Translations under genes and position numbers: made by a program
In this document: piece after piece, positions 11,278 to 20,301 of the stretch
Position numbering within the stretch: position 1 is the stretch's first letter
Layout of the letters: each line of letters opens with the position of its first letter
The notes under the pieces: generated by a model
What the model saw: the letters and a program-made list of their open reading frames with translations, nothing else
What the model was told of the DNA's origin: nothing
The model's database searches: none
NCBI GenBank assembly: GCA_014879845.1
Contig: JACSRI010000148.1
Location: forward strand, 1 to 47,385
Direction of reading: 5' to 3'
Origin: Opitutaceae bacterium
GTDB taxonomy: Bacteria; Verrucomicrobiota; Verrucomicrobiia; Opitutales; Opitutaceae
DNA: 47,385 nucleotides

Positions 11278-13290
11278 ATGAACACAGTTGCTGTCCTTCC
11301 CCCGTCCGCGGCGCCGCGCGCGCCTCGTTCCCCCCGCCTCCTGGCCCGTCAGGTTTCGAACCTGTCGGACTCGCAGCCGCGCATCCGCCCGCTGGTTTCG
11401 CCGGGACACGTCGATCTCCCGAACCGGCCCTCCCGCCCCTGCGCCATTTCCCGGCGGGGCATCGACCACGGCTGGGTCGCGCTGATCGCCTGCGCCCTGG
11501 CGCTGGTGCTGCTCGGCGCGCCGCGACTTCGGGCGGCTGAGCCGATGGATGCGTGGACGCCGATCTCCGTGCCCGATACCGTGATCAAGTCGCCCACCGA
11601 CATGATCCACGTCGACGGCGCGTTCTGGGCCACCGGCACGACTGGGCGCGTGCAGTACTCCACGGACCGCTCCACCTGGCACGTCGTGCAGACCCCGGCC
11701 GCCGGCACGCTGCGCTCGATCATCCACGCCCAGGGCCGCTTCGTCGCGGTGGGCGACAAGCTCACCATCGCCTCGTCGCCGGACGGGACCGGCAACTGGA
11801 CGGTGCACACCACCGATCCGGCCTCGACGCGCAACTACCACCAGGTGATCTACGCCGACGGCAAGTTCGTCGCCGTGGGCGGCCGCGGCCAGGCGGCGTA
11901 TTCGACGGACGGAGTCAACTGGACGCCTGTGACCATGGCGAACGTGAATATGTACTGCACCGGCGTGGCCTGGGGCAACGGACTGTTCGTGGCCTCCGGC
12001 GAACTCGACGGCTACTACTGCATCGCGACCTCGCCCGACGGCGTCACCTGGACGCGGCGCTATGTCGCCGCCGGGTACGGTTACAAGGCGATCTGCTTCT
12101 TCAACGGCCTGTTCATCGCGGGCAACGTCTCCGAGCTGGCGACCTCGCCCGACGGCACGACGTGGACGCGGCTGACGGTGCCCTTCCAATACACCAACAT
12201 GGCCATCCAGGGCATCAAGGTCCTCAACGGCCGCGCCTTCGCCTTCGGCAACACCGGCCTGCTCATGTCCTCGGTCGATGGTACCGAATGGACCACGCAC
12301 ACCACCGGGACGACGCTCAACGTTGTGGCACTCGACTACGACAACGACCGGCTGCTCGCGTTCCGCTCCGGCGCGTCGGCCTCATCCGGGAGCCCGGCCG
12401 CCTCCGAGCCCTGGGCGCCGGTTGGCGGCGGCTCGGGCGGCGGCGATGGTGGCAGTGGCGGTGGCACCGGTGACGCGCCCTGCCTCGCCAACATCTCCAC
12501 GCGCGCCTGGATCGGCGCCGGCGACTCGCTGCTGATCTCGGGTTTTGTCATCCACGGCGATGCCCCCAAGCAGGTGTTGATCCGCGCGGTCGGGCCCACG
12601 CTCACGTCCTTCGGCGTCGCCGGTGCGCTCGCCGACCCGCAGGTGCGCCTGGTCGATCACGCCGGCGCCGAACTCGGCTTCAACAACGACTGGGGCACGC
12701 TGCCCGACCAGGCCGGACTGACCGCGGCGACCTCCGCGGTGCATGCGTTCGGCCTCGCGGCCGGCAGCAAGGACGCGGCGATCCTGACGACGCTGCAGCC
12801 GGGCCTCTACACCACGCAAGTGTCGGGCGTCGGTTCCGGCACGGGCATCGCGCTGGTGGAGGTCTACGATGTGACCGGCGGCGCCGAGGCGCGTTTCGTC
12901 AACATCTCCAGCCGCGGTTTCGTCGGCACGGGCGCGAGCGTGGCCATCCCGGGTTTTGTCGTGACCGGTTCCTCTCCGCGCAAGCTGCTCGTGCGCGGCG
13001 TGGGCCCGACCCTCGGTGGTTTCGGTGTCGCCAACACGCTGGTCGATCCGCGCATCACCCTGCTCGATGCGAACCAGGTCACCCTCGCGCAGAACGACAA
13101 CTGGGGCAGCGCGGCCGACCAGGCCGGCCTCGTCGCGGCGACGAGCGCCGTCAGCGCCTTCGCGCTCGCGGCCGGAAGCGCCGACGCCGCCATGGTCGTG
13201 ACCGTGCCGCCCGGCGTCTACACCGTGCTCGTCTCCGGCGCCAACGACGGCACGGGTAACGCGCTGGTTGAGATCTACGAAGTGCCCTGA
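11278..13290 (+). CDS. Secreted beta-propeller-like protein with tandem C-terminal repeat module
   Basis: Predicted exported protein of 670 residues. A long, basic, Pro-rich N-terminus precedes a hydrophobic segment (VALIACALALVLLG) ending near APRLRAAEP, so the signal sequence has an unusually long n-region; a later start may be used but no clear ATG exists. Residues ~85-370 hold repeats of the type YSTDGVNWTPV and TSPDGVTWTRR, typical of beta-propeller repeats. A Gly-rich linker follows (GGGSGGGDGGSGGG). Then come two copies of a ~130-residue module (~402-532 and ~539-670), each with NIS(T/S)R, (I/V)GPTL after LIRAV/LVRGV, NNDWG/NDNWG, SKDAA/SADAA and ALVE(V/I)Y. The same module ends the large GH43 at 27655-30438. 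It is probably a surface-display or adhesion protein; function is unknown. Confidence 0.8.
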   Translation: MNTVAVLPPSAAPRAPRSPRLLARQVSNLSDSQPRIRPLVSPGHVDLPNRPSRPCAISRRGIDHGWVALIACALALVLLGAPRLRAAEPMDAWTPISVPDTVIKSPTDMIHVDGAFWATGTTGRVQYSTDRSTWHVVQTPAAGTLRSIIHAQGRFVAVGDKLTIASSPDGTGNWTVHTTDPASTRNYHQVIYADGKFVAVGGRGQAAYSTDGVNWTPVTMANVNMYCTGVAWGNGLFVASGELDGYYCIATSPDGVTWTRRYVAAGYGYKAICFFNGLFIAGNVSELATSPDGTTWTRLTVPFQYTNMAIQGIKVLNGRAFAFGNTGLLMSSVDGTEWTTHTTGTTLNVVALDYDNDRLLAFRSGASASSGSPAASEPWAPVGGGSGGGDGGSGGGTGDAPCLANISTRAWIGAGDSLLISGFVIHGDAPKQVLIRAVGPTLTSFGVAGALADPQVRLVDHAGAELGFNNDWGTLPDQAGLTAATSAVHAFGLAAGSKDAAILTTLQPGLYTTQVSGVGSGTGIALVEVYDVTGGAEARFVNISSRGFVGTGASVAIPGFVVTGSSPRKLLVRGVGPTLGGFGVANTLVDPRITLLDANQVTLAQNDNWGSAADQAGLVAATSAVSAFALAAGSADAAMVVTVPPGVYTVLVSGANDGTGNALVEIYEVP

Positions 13291-13320
13291 CGCGAGACCG
13301 CACCCGGTATCGCCAGCCTT

Positions 13321-13351
13321 CGCCGCACGGCCGATCTCGCGCCGTGCGGCG
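13321..13351. terminator. Hairpin between convergent genes, possible bidirectional terminator
   Basis: Perfect 10-base stem CGCCGCACGG / CCGTGCGGCG around an 11-base loop, between two genes that converge. The T-runs are poor (TTCGTGT on the plus side), so I call it a possible terminator only. Confidence 0.5.
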
Positions 13352-13387
13352 TTCGTGTATCCAGGGGGCGGAGCCGCAGCCTCCGCG

Positions 13388-15595
13388 CTAGGCCCGCGGC
13401 AGCGCCGCCTTCACCCGGGCCGGTGTCATGGGCATACGCAGCAGGCGCGCGCCGGTGGCGTCGTGGATGGCGTTGGCGATGAGGCCGCCCATGAGGATGA
13501 TGGCGGGCTCGCCGCCGCCCTGGGGCGGGAGGTCGTTGTGGTCGAGGAGCACGCCCTCGATCTTCGGCACCTGGGAGAAGCGTGGGATGGCGTAGCGGTT
13601 GAAGTTCGTATCCAGGATCTCGCCACCCTTGAAGTGCATCTCCTCCGAGAGGGCGTAGCCCAGGCCCATCATGACGCAGCCCTCGAGCTGGATGAGCGTG
13701 CCCTGCGGGTTGATGACCACGCCCATGTCCTGAGCGACGAGGACACGCTTCACCTTCACGGCGCCGGTGGCCTTGTCCACCTCGACCTCGGCGATGGCGG
13801 CGACATACGTGCCGGCGTCGGCGCCGCAGGCCACGCCGAGACCTCGGCGGCTCGGGGCGGGCGCGGGCTTCCAGCCCCAGGCGTCGGCCGCGGCCCGGAG
13901 CGTGCGCAGCATGCGCGCGTCGGTCATGTTCTTCAGGCGAAACTCGATCGGGTCCATCCCCGCCGCCGCGGCCATGATGTCGATCTGCGACTCGCGGGCG
14001 AAGGTGTTGGTATTGTTTGCGGGCGCGCGCCACGCGCCGGTGGCGAAGGGATGCGAGCCGGCCGGGCCGGTCCAGCCCGACGGCCGCGCGACGGTGCGGT
14101 GATGCGGCACGCTGTAGAATTGCGCGGAGCCGCGCTCGCCGGCGGCGATGACCTCGTAGTCCCAGAACGTCATCGCACCCGCGTCATCGATGCCGGAGGC
14201 GATCTTGATCTTCGCGGCGGGTCGGAACGTATCCAGGAAAAACTCCTCCTCGCGCGAACGCATCACCTGCACGGGCACGCCGGCGGCCCGGGCGAGGCGC
14301 GCGGCCTCGGCGCACTGGCCGTTGCTCGTCTTGCCACCGAAGCCGCCGCCGACGAAGGGCGTGATGACGCGCACCTTCTCGGGCGGAAAGCCCACAGTGC
14401 GCGCGAGCATGTCGCGCACGCCGAAGGGATTTTGTGTCGAGGCCCAGACGGTGAGCTTGTCGCCCTCGATCTGCGCGAGCGCGGCGTGTGTCTCCATGCA
14501 GACGTGCGCGACGTAACCGTCGAGGAAGGTGGTCTCGATCACGCGCTTGGTCGCGGCGCGGCCGGCGGCGAGATCGCCGCCGGAGTCGACGACCTTCGCG
14601 TCCTTGATCGTGGCGTCGAGGTGATCGTGGATCGTGTCCTCCGTGAGGGTCGACGCGGGCGGGAGTTCCCACTGCGCCTTGACCAAGGCGAGCGCCTCCT
14701 CGGCGCCGTCGGGTGTGGCGTGGAGCACGGCGACGAGGCCGTCCTGCTCGATCACGCGCACGCCGGCCGCCGCCTTCGCGCGGGTCGTGTCGGCGCTCGT
14801 GAGCTTGGCACCGTGCACAGGCGGGCGCAGGACCTTGGCGTAGAGCATGCCGGGCAGGCGCACGTCGCCCGTGTAGTGGGCGCGGCCCGTCACCTTGTCG
14901 CGGGCGTCGCGGCGCAGCTGCGGCTTGCCGACGATCTTGAACGCAGCGACGTCCTTGAGCGTGGGCTTCACTTCGAGATGGCGCTCGATGCGCTGGCCTT
15001 TGGTGAGCGCACCGTAGGCGACGCGGCGCGATTCGTCGCCGCGCACGAGCACGGCGCCGTCGCGCGTGATGAGCTGGTCGGCGGGCACGCCGAGGGCCTC
15101 GGCGGCGAGGAGCACGAGCACGGCCTTGGCCTCGGCGGCGGCCGCGCGGAACGGCGGGCCGAAAAAGCGCGTGGTCATCGAGCCCCACGTGCCCGCATCC
15201 CAGGGGCACAGGTCGGTGTCGCCGGCGACCATGCGCACGGTGTCGTAGGGCGCGTCGAGCTCCTCGGCCAGCATCTGCGCGAGCGAGGTGTTGATGCCCT
15301 GGCCCATCTCGATCTTGCCGGTGTAGCCGGTGATCTTTCCGTCCTCGGCGATGTGGAGGAAGGCGTTGAAGTCCTTCGGCAGCTCGTTGCGCGGGCGGCG
15401 CGGGCCCACGGTCGCGGCCTCCTCGGCGTCGGCGCGCAGCAGCGAGGTGTTGAGCGTCACGCCGATGAGCAGGCCGCCGCTGAGCATCTGGAGGAACCGC
15501 CGGCGCTCGGGTGAGGCCGGGCGGTCGGCCAGCATGGCGGCGCCGGCGGGCGTGGAGCGGAGGATCTCGAGCGAGAGTTTTTCGTAGTCGTTCAT
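13388..15595 (-). CDS. Molybdenum hydroxylase large subunit (xanthine dehydrogenase / isoquinoline oxidoreductase-like)
   Basis: 735-residue catalytic subunit of the molybdopterin hydroxylase family, closest in layout to IorB-type enzymes. A twin-arginine-like motif (ERRRFLQMLSGG, residue ~30) suggests Tat export with the cofactor bound. Mo-cofactor features include EMGQGINTSLAQMLAEEL near 95, FVGGGFGGKT near 415, and a C-terminal QGGGEPAI block carrying the candidate catalytic Glu. It would hydroxylate an N-heterocycle or aldehyde using water, passing electrons to the small subunit encoded just upstream. A good ribosome site (GGAGG, 8 bases before the ATG) is present. No FAD subunit or maturation factor is nearby, as is common for periplasmic two-subunit forms. 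The substrate cannot be deduced. Confidence 0.88.
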   Translation of the reverse strand: MNDYEKLSLEILRSTPAGAAMLADRPASPERRRFLQMLSGGLLIGVTLNTSLLRADAEEAATVGPRRPRNELPKDFNAFLHIAEDGKITGYTGKIEMGQGINTSLAQMLAEELDAPYDTVRMVAGDTDLCPWDAGTWGSMTTRFFGPPFRAAAAEAKAVLVLLAAEALGVPADQLITRDGAVLVRGDESRRVAYGALTKGQRIERHLEVKPTLKDVAAFKIVGKPQLRRDARDKVTGRAHYTGDVRLPGMLYAKVLRPPVHGAKLTSADTTRAKAAAGVRVIEQDGLVAVLHATPDGAEEALALVKAQWELPPASTLTEDTIHDHLDATIKDAKVVDSGGDLAAGRAATKRVIETTFLDGYVAHVCMETHAALAQIEGDKLTVWASTQNPFGVRDMLARTVGFPPEKVRVITPFVGGGFGGKTSNGQCAEAARLARAAGVPVQVMRSREEEFFLDTFRPAAKIKIASGIDDAGAMTFWDYEVIAAGERGSAQFYSVPHHRTVARPSGWTGPAGSHPFATGAWRAPANNTNTFARESQIDIMAAAAGMDPIEFRLKNMTDARMLRTLRAAADAWGWKPAPAPSRRGLGVACGADAGTYVAAIAEVEVDKATGAVKVKRVLVAQDMGVVINPQGTLIQLEGCVMMGLGYALSEEMHFKGGEILDTNFNRYAIPRFSQVPKIEGVLLDHNDLPPQGGGEPAIILMGGLIANAIHDATGARLLRMPMTPARVKAALPRA

Positions 15596-15610
15596 CGTGG
15601 TGTCCTCCGG

Positions 15611-16102
15611 TCAGCGCGCGGGTGCGGTGGGTTTTCCCGCGAGCGTGTCGCGGGCCTGTTCGATGGCGTCGAGGATGCGCGGGTGCGCACCGCAGCGGCA
15701 GAGGTTGCGCTCCATGCCCTGCACGATCTGCTCGCGTGTGGCGGCTGGGTTGCGGCGCAGCACGCCGTGGGCGGTGAGGATCATGCCCGGCGTGCAGAAG
15801 CCGCACTGCAGCGCATCGTGGTCGATGAAGGCCTTCTGCAGCGGGTGCAGCTCGCCGTCCTTTTCGAATCCCTCGATCGTGGTCACCTCCTTGCCGCGCA
15901 CGCTGCCGGCGCGGAGCATGCAGGAGCGCTGGGGGACGTTGTCGACGAGCACGGTGCAGGTGCCGCACAGGCCCTTGCCGCAGGAGTATTTCGTGCCGGT
16001 GAGGGCGAGGTCGGTGCGCAGCACCCAGAGGAGCTTGCGGTCGCCGTCGACCTCGACGGAGACGGGCTGGCCGTTGAGCGTGAACGAGAGTTTTTCAGGC
16101 AT
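15611..16102 (-). CDS. Molybdenum hydroxylase [2Fe-2S] small subunit
   Basis: 163-residue electron-transfer subunit. The plant-type [2Fe-2S] motif is at the N-terminus (CGKGLCGTC, then a Cys in RSCML) and the second, CO dehydrogenase-type cluster is in CGFCTPG and NLCRCGAHPRI. All eight cysteines expected for two [2Fe-2S] clusters are present. It lies 15 bases upstream of the large-subunit gene on the same strand, so the two form an operon. It has no signal sequence of its own and would be exported with the large subunit by the Tat route. Electrons would go to an unidentified acceptor such as a cytochrome. Confidence 0.94.
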   Translation of the reverse strand: MPEKLSFTLNGQPVSVEVDGDRKLLWVLRTDLALTGTKYSCGKGLCGTCTVLVDNVPQRSCMLRAGSVRGKEVTTIEGFEKDGELHPLQKAFIDHDALQCGFCTPGMILTAHGVLRRNPAATREQIVQGMERNLCRCGAHPRILDAIEQARDTLAGKPTAPAR

Positions 16103-16264
16103 GATCGTGGGCCTCGTGGCGAGGGCTGGGGGACAGGGGATGCGTGGCTGAAGACGCGCGCGGGATGCAGGCGTTTCATGTGCTCAGAAATCGCGCGGTC
16201 GCAAGACGCCGTCGCGTTCGAATGCGCGAACAGTCCGAACTCCGGCCCGGCGCATCATCGTATT

Positions 16265-16286
16265 GCGGTCGGGCCGCGCCGACCGC
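16265..16286. promoter_or_regulatory. 8-bp inverted repeat just upstream of the FRG-domain gene
   Basis: GCGGTCGG, a 6-base spacer, CCGACCGC, ending 24 bases before the ATG at 16311 and in the region shared with the divergent molybdenum hydroxylase operon. It is a candidate operator or leader hairpin. In DNA this GC-rich such a repeat can arise by chance. Confidence 0.4.
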
Positions 16287-16310
16287 ATCGTGTCTGCCGC
16301 GAAAGTTGCC

Positions 16311-17114
16311 ATGCCCAACCCGGAACCTTCCAACCCGTCGATCGGCGCCGTCGAGAGCCTCGGCGCGTTTCTCACGCTCGTGGATCAGGTGTGGATGTCC
16401 TGGTCGGAAAAACGCGGCGGCGTGGCCGACATCTGGTTCCGCGGACATGCCAACGCGGCCTGGCCGCTCCTGCCCGGCGCCTACCGTACGCCTTACCGGC
16501 AGGTGAGCGAGCACCGCTACCGGCACGACTTCTTCCTGCGTGCGCAGCCCTTCCTCGGCGAGGCGACGACCACACCGTCGACCGACTGGGACTGGTATTT
16601 CCTCATGCAGCACTACGGCATGCCGACGCGCCTGCTCGACTGGACGGAGAGTGCGCTCGTCGCGCTCTATTTCGCCGTGCAGCCGATCGAGGGCGACGCG
16701 CCCGGTAGCGTGTGGGTGCTCTATCCGCGCGCGGTCAACGACCGGCTGGCGGAGATCGGGAACTTCATCCCGATCTACAACCACCGCCTCGTCGCGAGCT
16801 ACATGCCCGCGCTCTGGGACGAGCGCACCGACCTCATCCCCGCGGCGCCGGTCGCGGTCGATCCGCCGGTCAACTCCAAGCGCCTGGCCGCGCAGAAAGG
16901 CAAGTTCACCGTGCACGGGCGCGACACGCGCGCGATCGACAGCTACGGCGAACTCAACGGCTACCTGCGCCGCATCGACGTGCCGGCCGCGGTCAAGGGT
17001 CGCCTGCGCCGCCAGTTGATGTCGGCGGGCGTGGCGGAGAGCGCGTTGTTTCCCGGCCTGGCGGGCCTGGGCCGCGAGATCCGCGACCTCCACGCGCACG
17101 GGCTGGACCGCTGA
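16311..17114 (+). CDS. FRG-domain protein
   Basis: 267-residue soluble protein with an FRG domain, named for the Phe-Arg-Gly seen here in IWFRGHANAAWPLLPGAYR (near residue 40). The second conserved block is FLMQHYGMPTRLLDWTESAL followed by VALYFAV near 95-125. The C-terminal half (KGKFTVHGRD, IDVPAAVKGRLRRQL) is also typical of long FRG proteins. The biochemical role is not established. Such genes are widespread and often found on mobile or defence islands, but no defence or mobile genes flank this one. I chose ATG 16311; an upstream TTG at 16263 would add 16 residues of poor character and cross an inverted repeat. No Shine-Dalgarno is visible. Confidence 0.88.
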   Translation: MPNPEPSNPSIGAVESLGAFLTLVDQVWMSWSEKRGGVADIWFRGHANAAWPLLPGAYRTPYRQVSEHRYRHDFFLRAQPFLGEATTTPSTDWDWYFLMQHYGMPTRLLDWTESALVALYFAVQPIEGDAPGSVWVLYPRAVNDRLAEIGNFIPIYNHRLVASYMPALWDERTDLIPAAPVAVDPPVNSKRLAAQKGKFTVHGRDTRAIDSYGELNGYLRRIDVPAAVKGRLRRQLMSAGVAESALFPGLAGLGREIRDLHAHGLDR

Positions 17115-17349
17115 GGCCGGGCGAGCGTGTGTCAGGCCGGCTGGATACGCCGGGCGCGCACGGGGCGCAACCGGCGCGCGAGCACGGCGGGCAGCTGCCC
17201 GAGCAGCGACAGGAGCAGGAAGGTGAGGTATAAGGGCATTCGGTGGATGGACCGCCTGCAGTCATCGGCCGATCCGGCATCCACCGTAGTGCGCACCCAC
17301 GGTCAGAAGCCGGCCTGCATGCGCCGAACAGACGCGACGCAGACGCCGT

Positions 17350-18111
17350 TCAGCGCGGAAACACCGTCGCCGTGATGCGAAAGCGCCGCGTCGGCGCCGC
17401 ATCCTGGCTCATCAGGCGCGGGCTGGACGCTGGATCATAGATCCACTCGCCGCCGTGGTGATAGAGCACGACCCAGGCGTGTCCCGGTTCACCCGGCTCG
17501 TAGCCCTCGGGCACGCCGAGGCGGATGCCGACCATCGGGTATCCGGCGCGCAACAACTCCCGGGCGAGCCACAGGCTCTTGTCCGCGCAGTCGCCCCAGC
17601 CGCGCGCTTCCAGGGCGGCGGGATCATTCCAGCATTCCGGACTCACGCGGTAGTCAAAGGCCGAGGCGCGACGTGCGGCGGCGTGGGCCGCGTCGAGCGT
17701 CGCGGGCGCGCGGCGACGTGGGCCGCGCACCTCGGCGGCCCAGCGGCCGAGTTGCTCCTGGAGCCATGTCAACTCGGGCAGGCAGAGCACACGCGCGTCG
17801 CCGAGCACACCGCGCGTGGACGGGTCGAAGGTCGAGGTCGGGGCGACGGCCGCAGATGCGTCGTCGAGGGCGATGGCGTACGGCGAGGGCACAGGCGCGT
17901 CTGTGCGTGCGGAGGACGCAGACGCATCCTCGGTCGTGGATCCCAGTGCCATCGCCGCGGCGGCGCGCGACGGCGACGATGCGACCTCCGCGGCGGCCGG
18001 CTCGGGCGGGAGCGAGAATCGCCCCTGGTGCACGAGCACCACGAGCACGACGGCGGCGACGGCCGCGGCGAAGAGACCGAGGAAAGCGAGGTCGCGCAGG
18101 AAGGATTTCAT
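17350..18111 (-). CDS. Membrane-anchored transglutaminase-like cysteine protease fold protein
   Basis: 253-residue protein with one N-terminal membrane segment (FLGLFAAAVAAVVLVVLV, residues ~8-28), then an Ala/Ser-rich low-complexity linker (to ~115) and a transglutaminase-like core. The triad is visible: Cys in GWGDCADKSLW (~171), His in GHAWVVLYH (~210) and Asp in IYDPASS (~224). The core therefore probably sits outside the cytoplasmic membrane and may act as a peptidase or amidase; bacterial members of this fold are mostly proteases. I chose ATG 18111 (MKSFLRDL), because the 29-residue upstream extension in frame looks like noise before a start with a clear basic-hydrophobic anchor. Divergent from the secreted unknown at 18343. 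Confidence 0.75.
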   Translation of the reverse strand: MKSFLRDLAFLGLFAAAVAAVVLVVLVHQGRFSLPPEPAAAEVASSPSRAAAAMALGSTTEDASASSARTDAPVPSPYAIALDDASAAVAPTSTFDPSTRGVLGDARVLCLPELTWLQEQLGRWAAEVRGPRRRAPATLDAAHAAARRASAFDYRVSPECWNDPAALEARGWGDCADKSLWLARELLRAGYPMVGIRLGVPEGYEPGEPGHAWVVLYHHGGEWIYDPASSPRLMSQDAAPTRRFRITATVFPR

Positions 18112-18342
18112 GCCGGGTCGCGACAGCCATCGACACGGCGCCGCGTGGGCTTGATCGGGGCGGATGTGATCGCGTGTAGATTGAGGCATCGCCCTCACCT
18201 CCGCTGGAGATGTCGCGCCCCGCGCGTGCTAATCGCCTGTCAACGCCGCGGAGATTGCTCAATCCATAGAATGGCGCGGGAGCTGACACCGCCGCGGCCC
18301 GCGCCCCATCGTCGCGGTTCACCCCGCGTTCCTTCGATCCCG

Positions 18343-20235
18343 ATGCGCCCACCCCTCCGTCTCGTCCTGGCCCTGAGTCTCCTCGCCGCGGCTGCGCCTG
18401 CGTCGCCGCTTTTTGCCTACGACCACTTCAAGGTCGCCGTCTACTGCCGCGCCTACGAGGTGCGCGAGATGGCCGATCCGGCGTGGCTGGAGTCGCGCTG
18501 GCGCGAACTCTCGGCCCAAGTCCACGTCGACAAGATCTACCTCGAGACGCACCGCGACCTGGTCATCGTCGACGACAAGACCCTCGAGGCGGCCAAGGCC
18601 TTTTTCGCCGCGCGCGGCGTGGCGACGGCCGGCGGCATCACCTACACCATCGACGAGAGCAACCGCTTCGAGACCTTCTCGTATGCGAATCCCGAGCACC
18701 GCCGAAAGGTGCGGGAGATCGCCGAGCACACCGCGCGGCATTTCGACGAGGTGATCCTCGACGACTTCTTCTTCACCAGCGCCAAGAGCGAGCACGACAT
18801 CACGGCCAAAGGCGTGCGCGGCTGGACCGAGTTTCGCCTCGAGCTGATGGCCCGCGCCGCGCAGGAGCTCGTCGTCGGCCCGGCGCGTGCGGTCAATCCG
18901 AAGGTCAGGGTCGTGATCAAGTATCCCAATTGGTACGAGCACTTCCAGGCCCTCGGCTTCAACCTCGAGAAGGAGCCGGCCATCTTCGACGGAATCTACA
19001 CCGGCACCGAGACCCGCGACGCCGTGCTCAGCGCGCAGCACCTGCAGCCCTACCACGGCTACTCGATCATGCGCTACTTCTCCGCCATCGCGCCGGGCCG
19101 CAACGGCGGCGGCTGGGTCGATCCTTTCGGGTCGCGCTCCTACGACCGCTACGCCGAACAGCTCTGGGTCACGCTCTTCGCCAAGGCTGCGCCGGAGATC
19201 ACGCTGTTTGACATCCTCAACCTGCACACCCCACTCAACCCCGCGTTGCGCGGCGCGTGGCAGGACCAGCCGAGCAGTTTCGACTACGAAAAGTTGCTCC
19301 AGCCGGTGAAGCTCGCCGACGGCTCGATCCTGCAGCCCGTGACGACCGCGCGTGCGGCCGGCGTGGCCTTCGAGGCGGTCGACCGCACGATCGGCGCGAT
19401 CGGCCGGCCGCTCGCGCTCAAGAGTTACCGACCCTGGCACGCCACCGGCGAGGACTTCCTCCAGAGCTACCTCGGCACCGCGGGCATCCCGATGGAGATC
19501 GTGCCGGCGTTTCCCGAAAACGAGCCGATCGTCCTGCTCACGCAGCAGGCCGCGCATGACCCGGAGATCCTCGCGAAGATCGAGCGCCACGTGCGTGCGG
19601 GCAACAAGGTCGTCATCACCTCCGGCCTCGTGCGCGCGCTGCAGGATCGCGGCCTGCACCAGATCGCCGAGATCGAGCACACCGGGCGCGTCGCCTCCGT
19701 GAAGTCTTTCCAGGCCGGCTGGGGCCCGCTCAGCACGGGCGACAAAGCGATCCTCATCCCGCAGATCGGCTACCGCACCAACGACTCCTGGGAACTCGTC
19801 TCCGCCATCGATGGCGACAACGGCTGGCCGCTCCTGCACGACGCCGACTACGGCAAGGGCCACCTCTACGTGCTCACCATCCCGGAAAACTTCGCCGACC
19901 TCTACGCCCTCCCGCAACCCGTGCTCGATGCCATCCGCAAGGTCGTCACCGCGCACCTGCCCGTGCGGCTCGAGGCGCCGGGCAAGGTCAGCCTCTTCGT
20001 CTACGACAACGACACCTTCATCGTGCAGAACTTCCGCGACGAGCCCGTCGACGTGCGGGTGGCTCTCGCTCTCGACCGAACCGCGATCGAGGACGTCCTG
20101 TCCGGCGAGGTCGTTGCCACGACCGAACGAAAGGTCGCTCGTCGCTGGAACAAGCCGCCGGTGGTCGAGGCGCAGGTCGCGGGCTTTGCTGTCGCGCCGC
20201 ATTCCTTCCGTACCTTCCGCGTGAAAGGGAAATGA
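18343..20235 (+). CDS. Large secreted protein of unknown function, TIM-barrel/GATase-like layout
   Basis: 630-residue protein with a clean signal peptide (MRPPLRLVLALSLLAAAAPA, cleavage near PLFA). The N-terminal ~330 residues look like an (alpha/beta)8 barrel: KVAVYCRAYEV, DKIYLETHRD, a strand-end DEVILDDFFF with two acidic residues, and KVRVVIKYPNWYEHF. Residues ~370-470 resemble the class I glutamine-amidotransferase-like domain that follows the barrel in GH42-type enzymes (ENEPIVLLTQQAAHDPEI, RAGNKVVITSGL). A beta-rich C-terminal domain ends the protein. By layout it could be a glycosidase, but I recognise no family, so no activity is claimed. I chose ATG 18343 for the signal peptide; the longer open frame upstream is non-coding. 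Confidence 0.72.
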   Translation: MRPPLRLVLALSLLAAAAPASPLFAYDHFKVAVYCRAYEVREMADPAWLESRWRELSAQVHVDKIYLETHRDLVIVDDKTLEAAKAFFAARGVATAGGITYTIDESNRFETFSYANPEHRRKVREIAEHTARHFDEVILDDFFFTSAKSEHDITAKGVRGWTEFRLELMARAAQELVVGPARAVNPKVRVVIKYPNWYEHFQALGFNLEKEPAIFDGIYTGTETRDAVLSAQHLQPYHGYSIMRYFSAIAPGRNGGGWVDPFGSRSYDRYAEQLWVTLFAKAAPEITLFDILNLHTPLNPALRGAWQDQPSSFDYEKLLQPVKLADGSILQPVTTARAAGVAFEAVDRTIGAIGRPLALKSYRPWHATGEDFLQSYLGTAGIPMEIVPAFPENEPIVLLTQQAAHDPEILAKIERHVRAGNKVVITSGLVRALQDRGLHQIAEIEHTGRVASVKSFQAGWGPLSTGDKAILIPQIGYRTNDSWELVSAIDGDNGWPLLHDADYGKGHLYVLTIPENFADLYALPQPVLDAIRKVVTAHLPVRLEAPGKVSLFVYDNDTFIVQNFRDEPVDVRVALALDRTAIEDVLSGEVVATTERKVARRWNKPPVVEAQVAGFAVAPHSFRTFRVKGK

Positions 20236-20301
20236 CGCGGAATTTACCGCTGGCCTTTGGGGCCTAAACCCCATGCGGTTTCGTCCGAAAAACAGACTCT
20301 C

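Noticed and set aside
11340-11380. tRNA-like T-arm: CAGGTTTCGAACCTG looks like the conserved TTCGAA loop
   Set aside because: The stem has a mismatch, no acceptor stem, D-arm or anticodon arm can be placed on either strand, and it lies inside the leader codons of the secreted protein at 11278.
17455-18342. N-terminal extension of 296 codons for the secreted protein at 18343
   Set aside because: It runs antisense through the transglutaminase-like gene and would bury a clean signal peptide starting at 18343.
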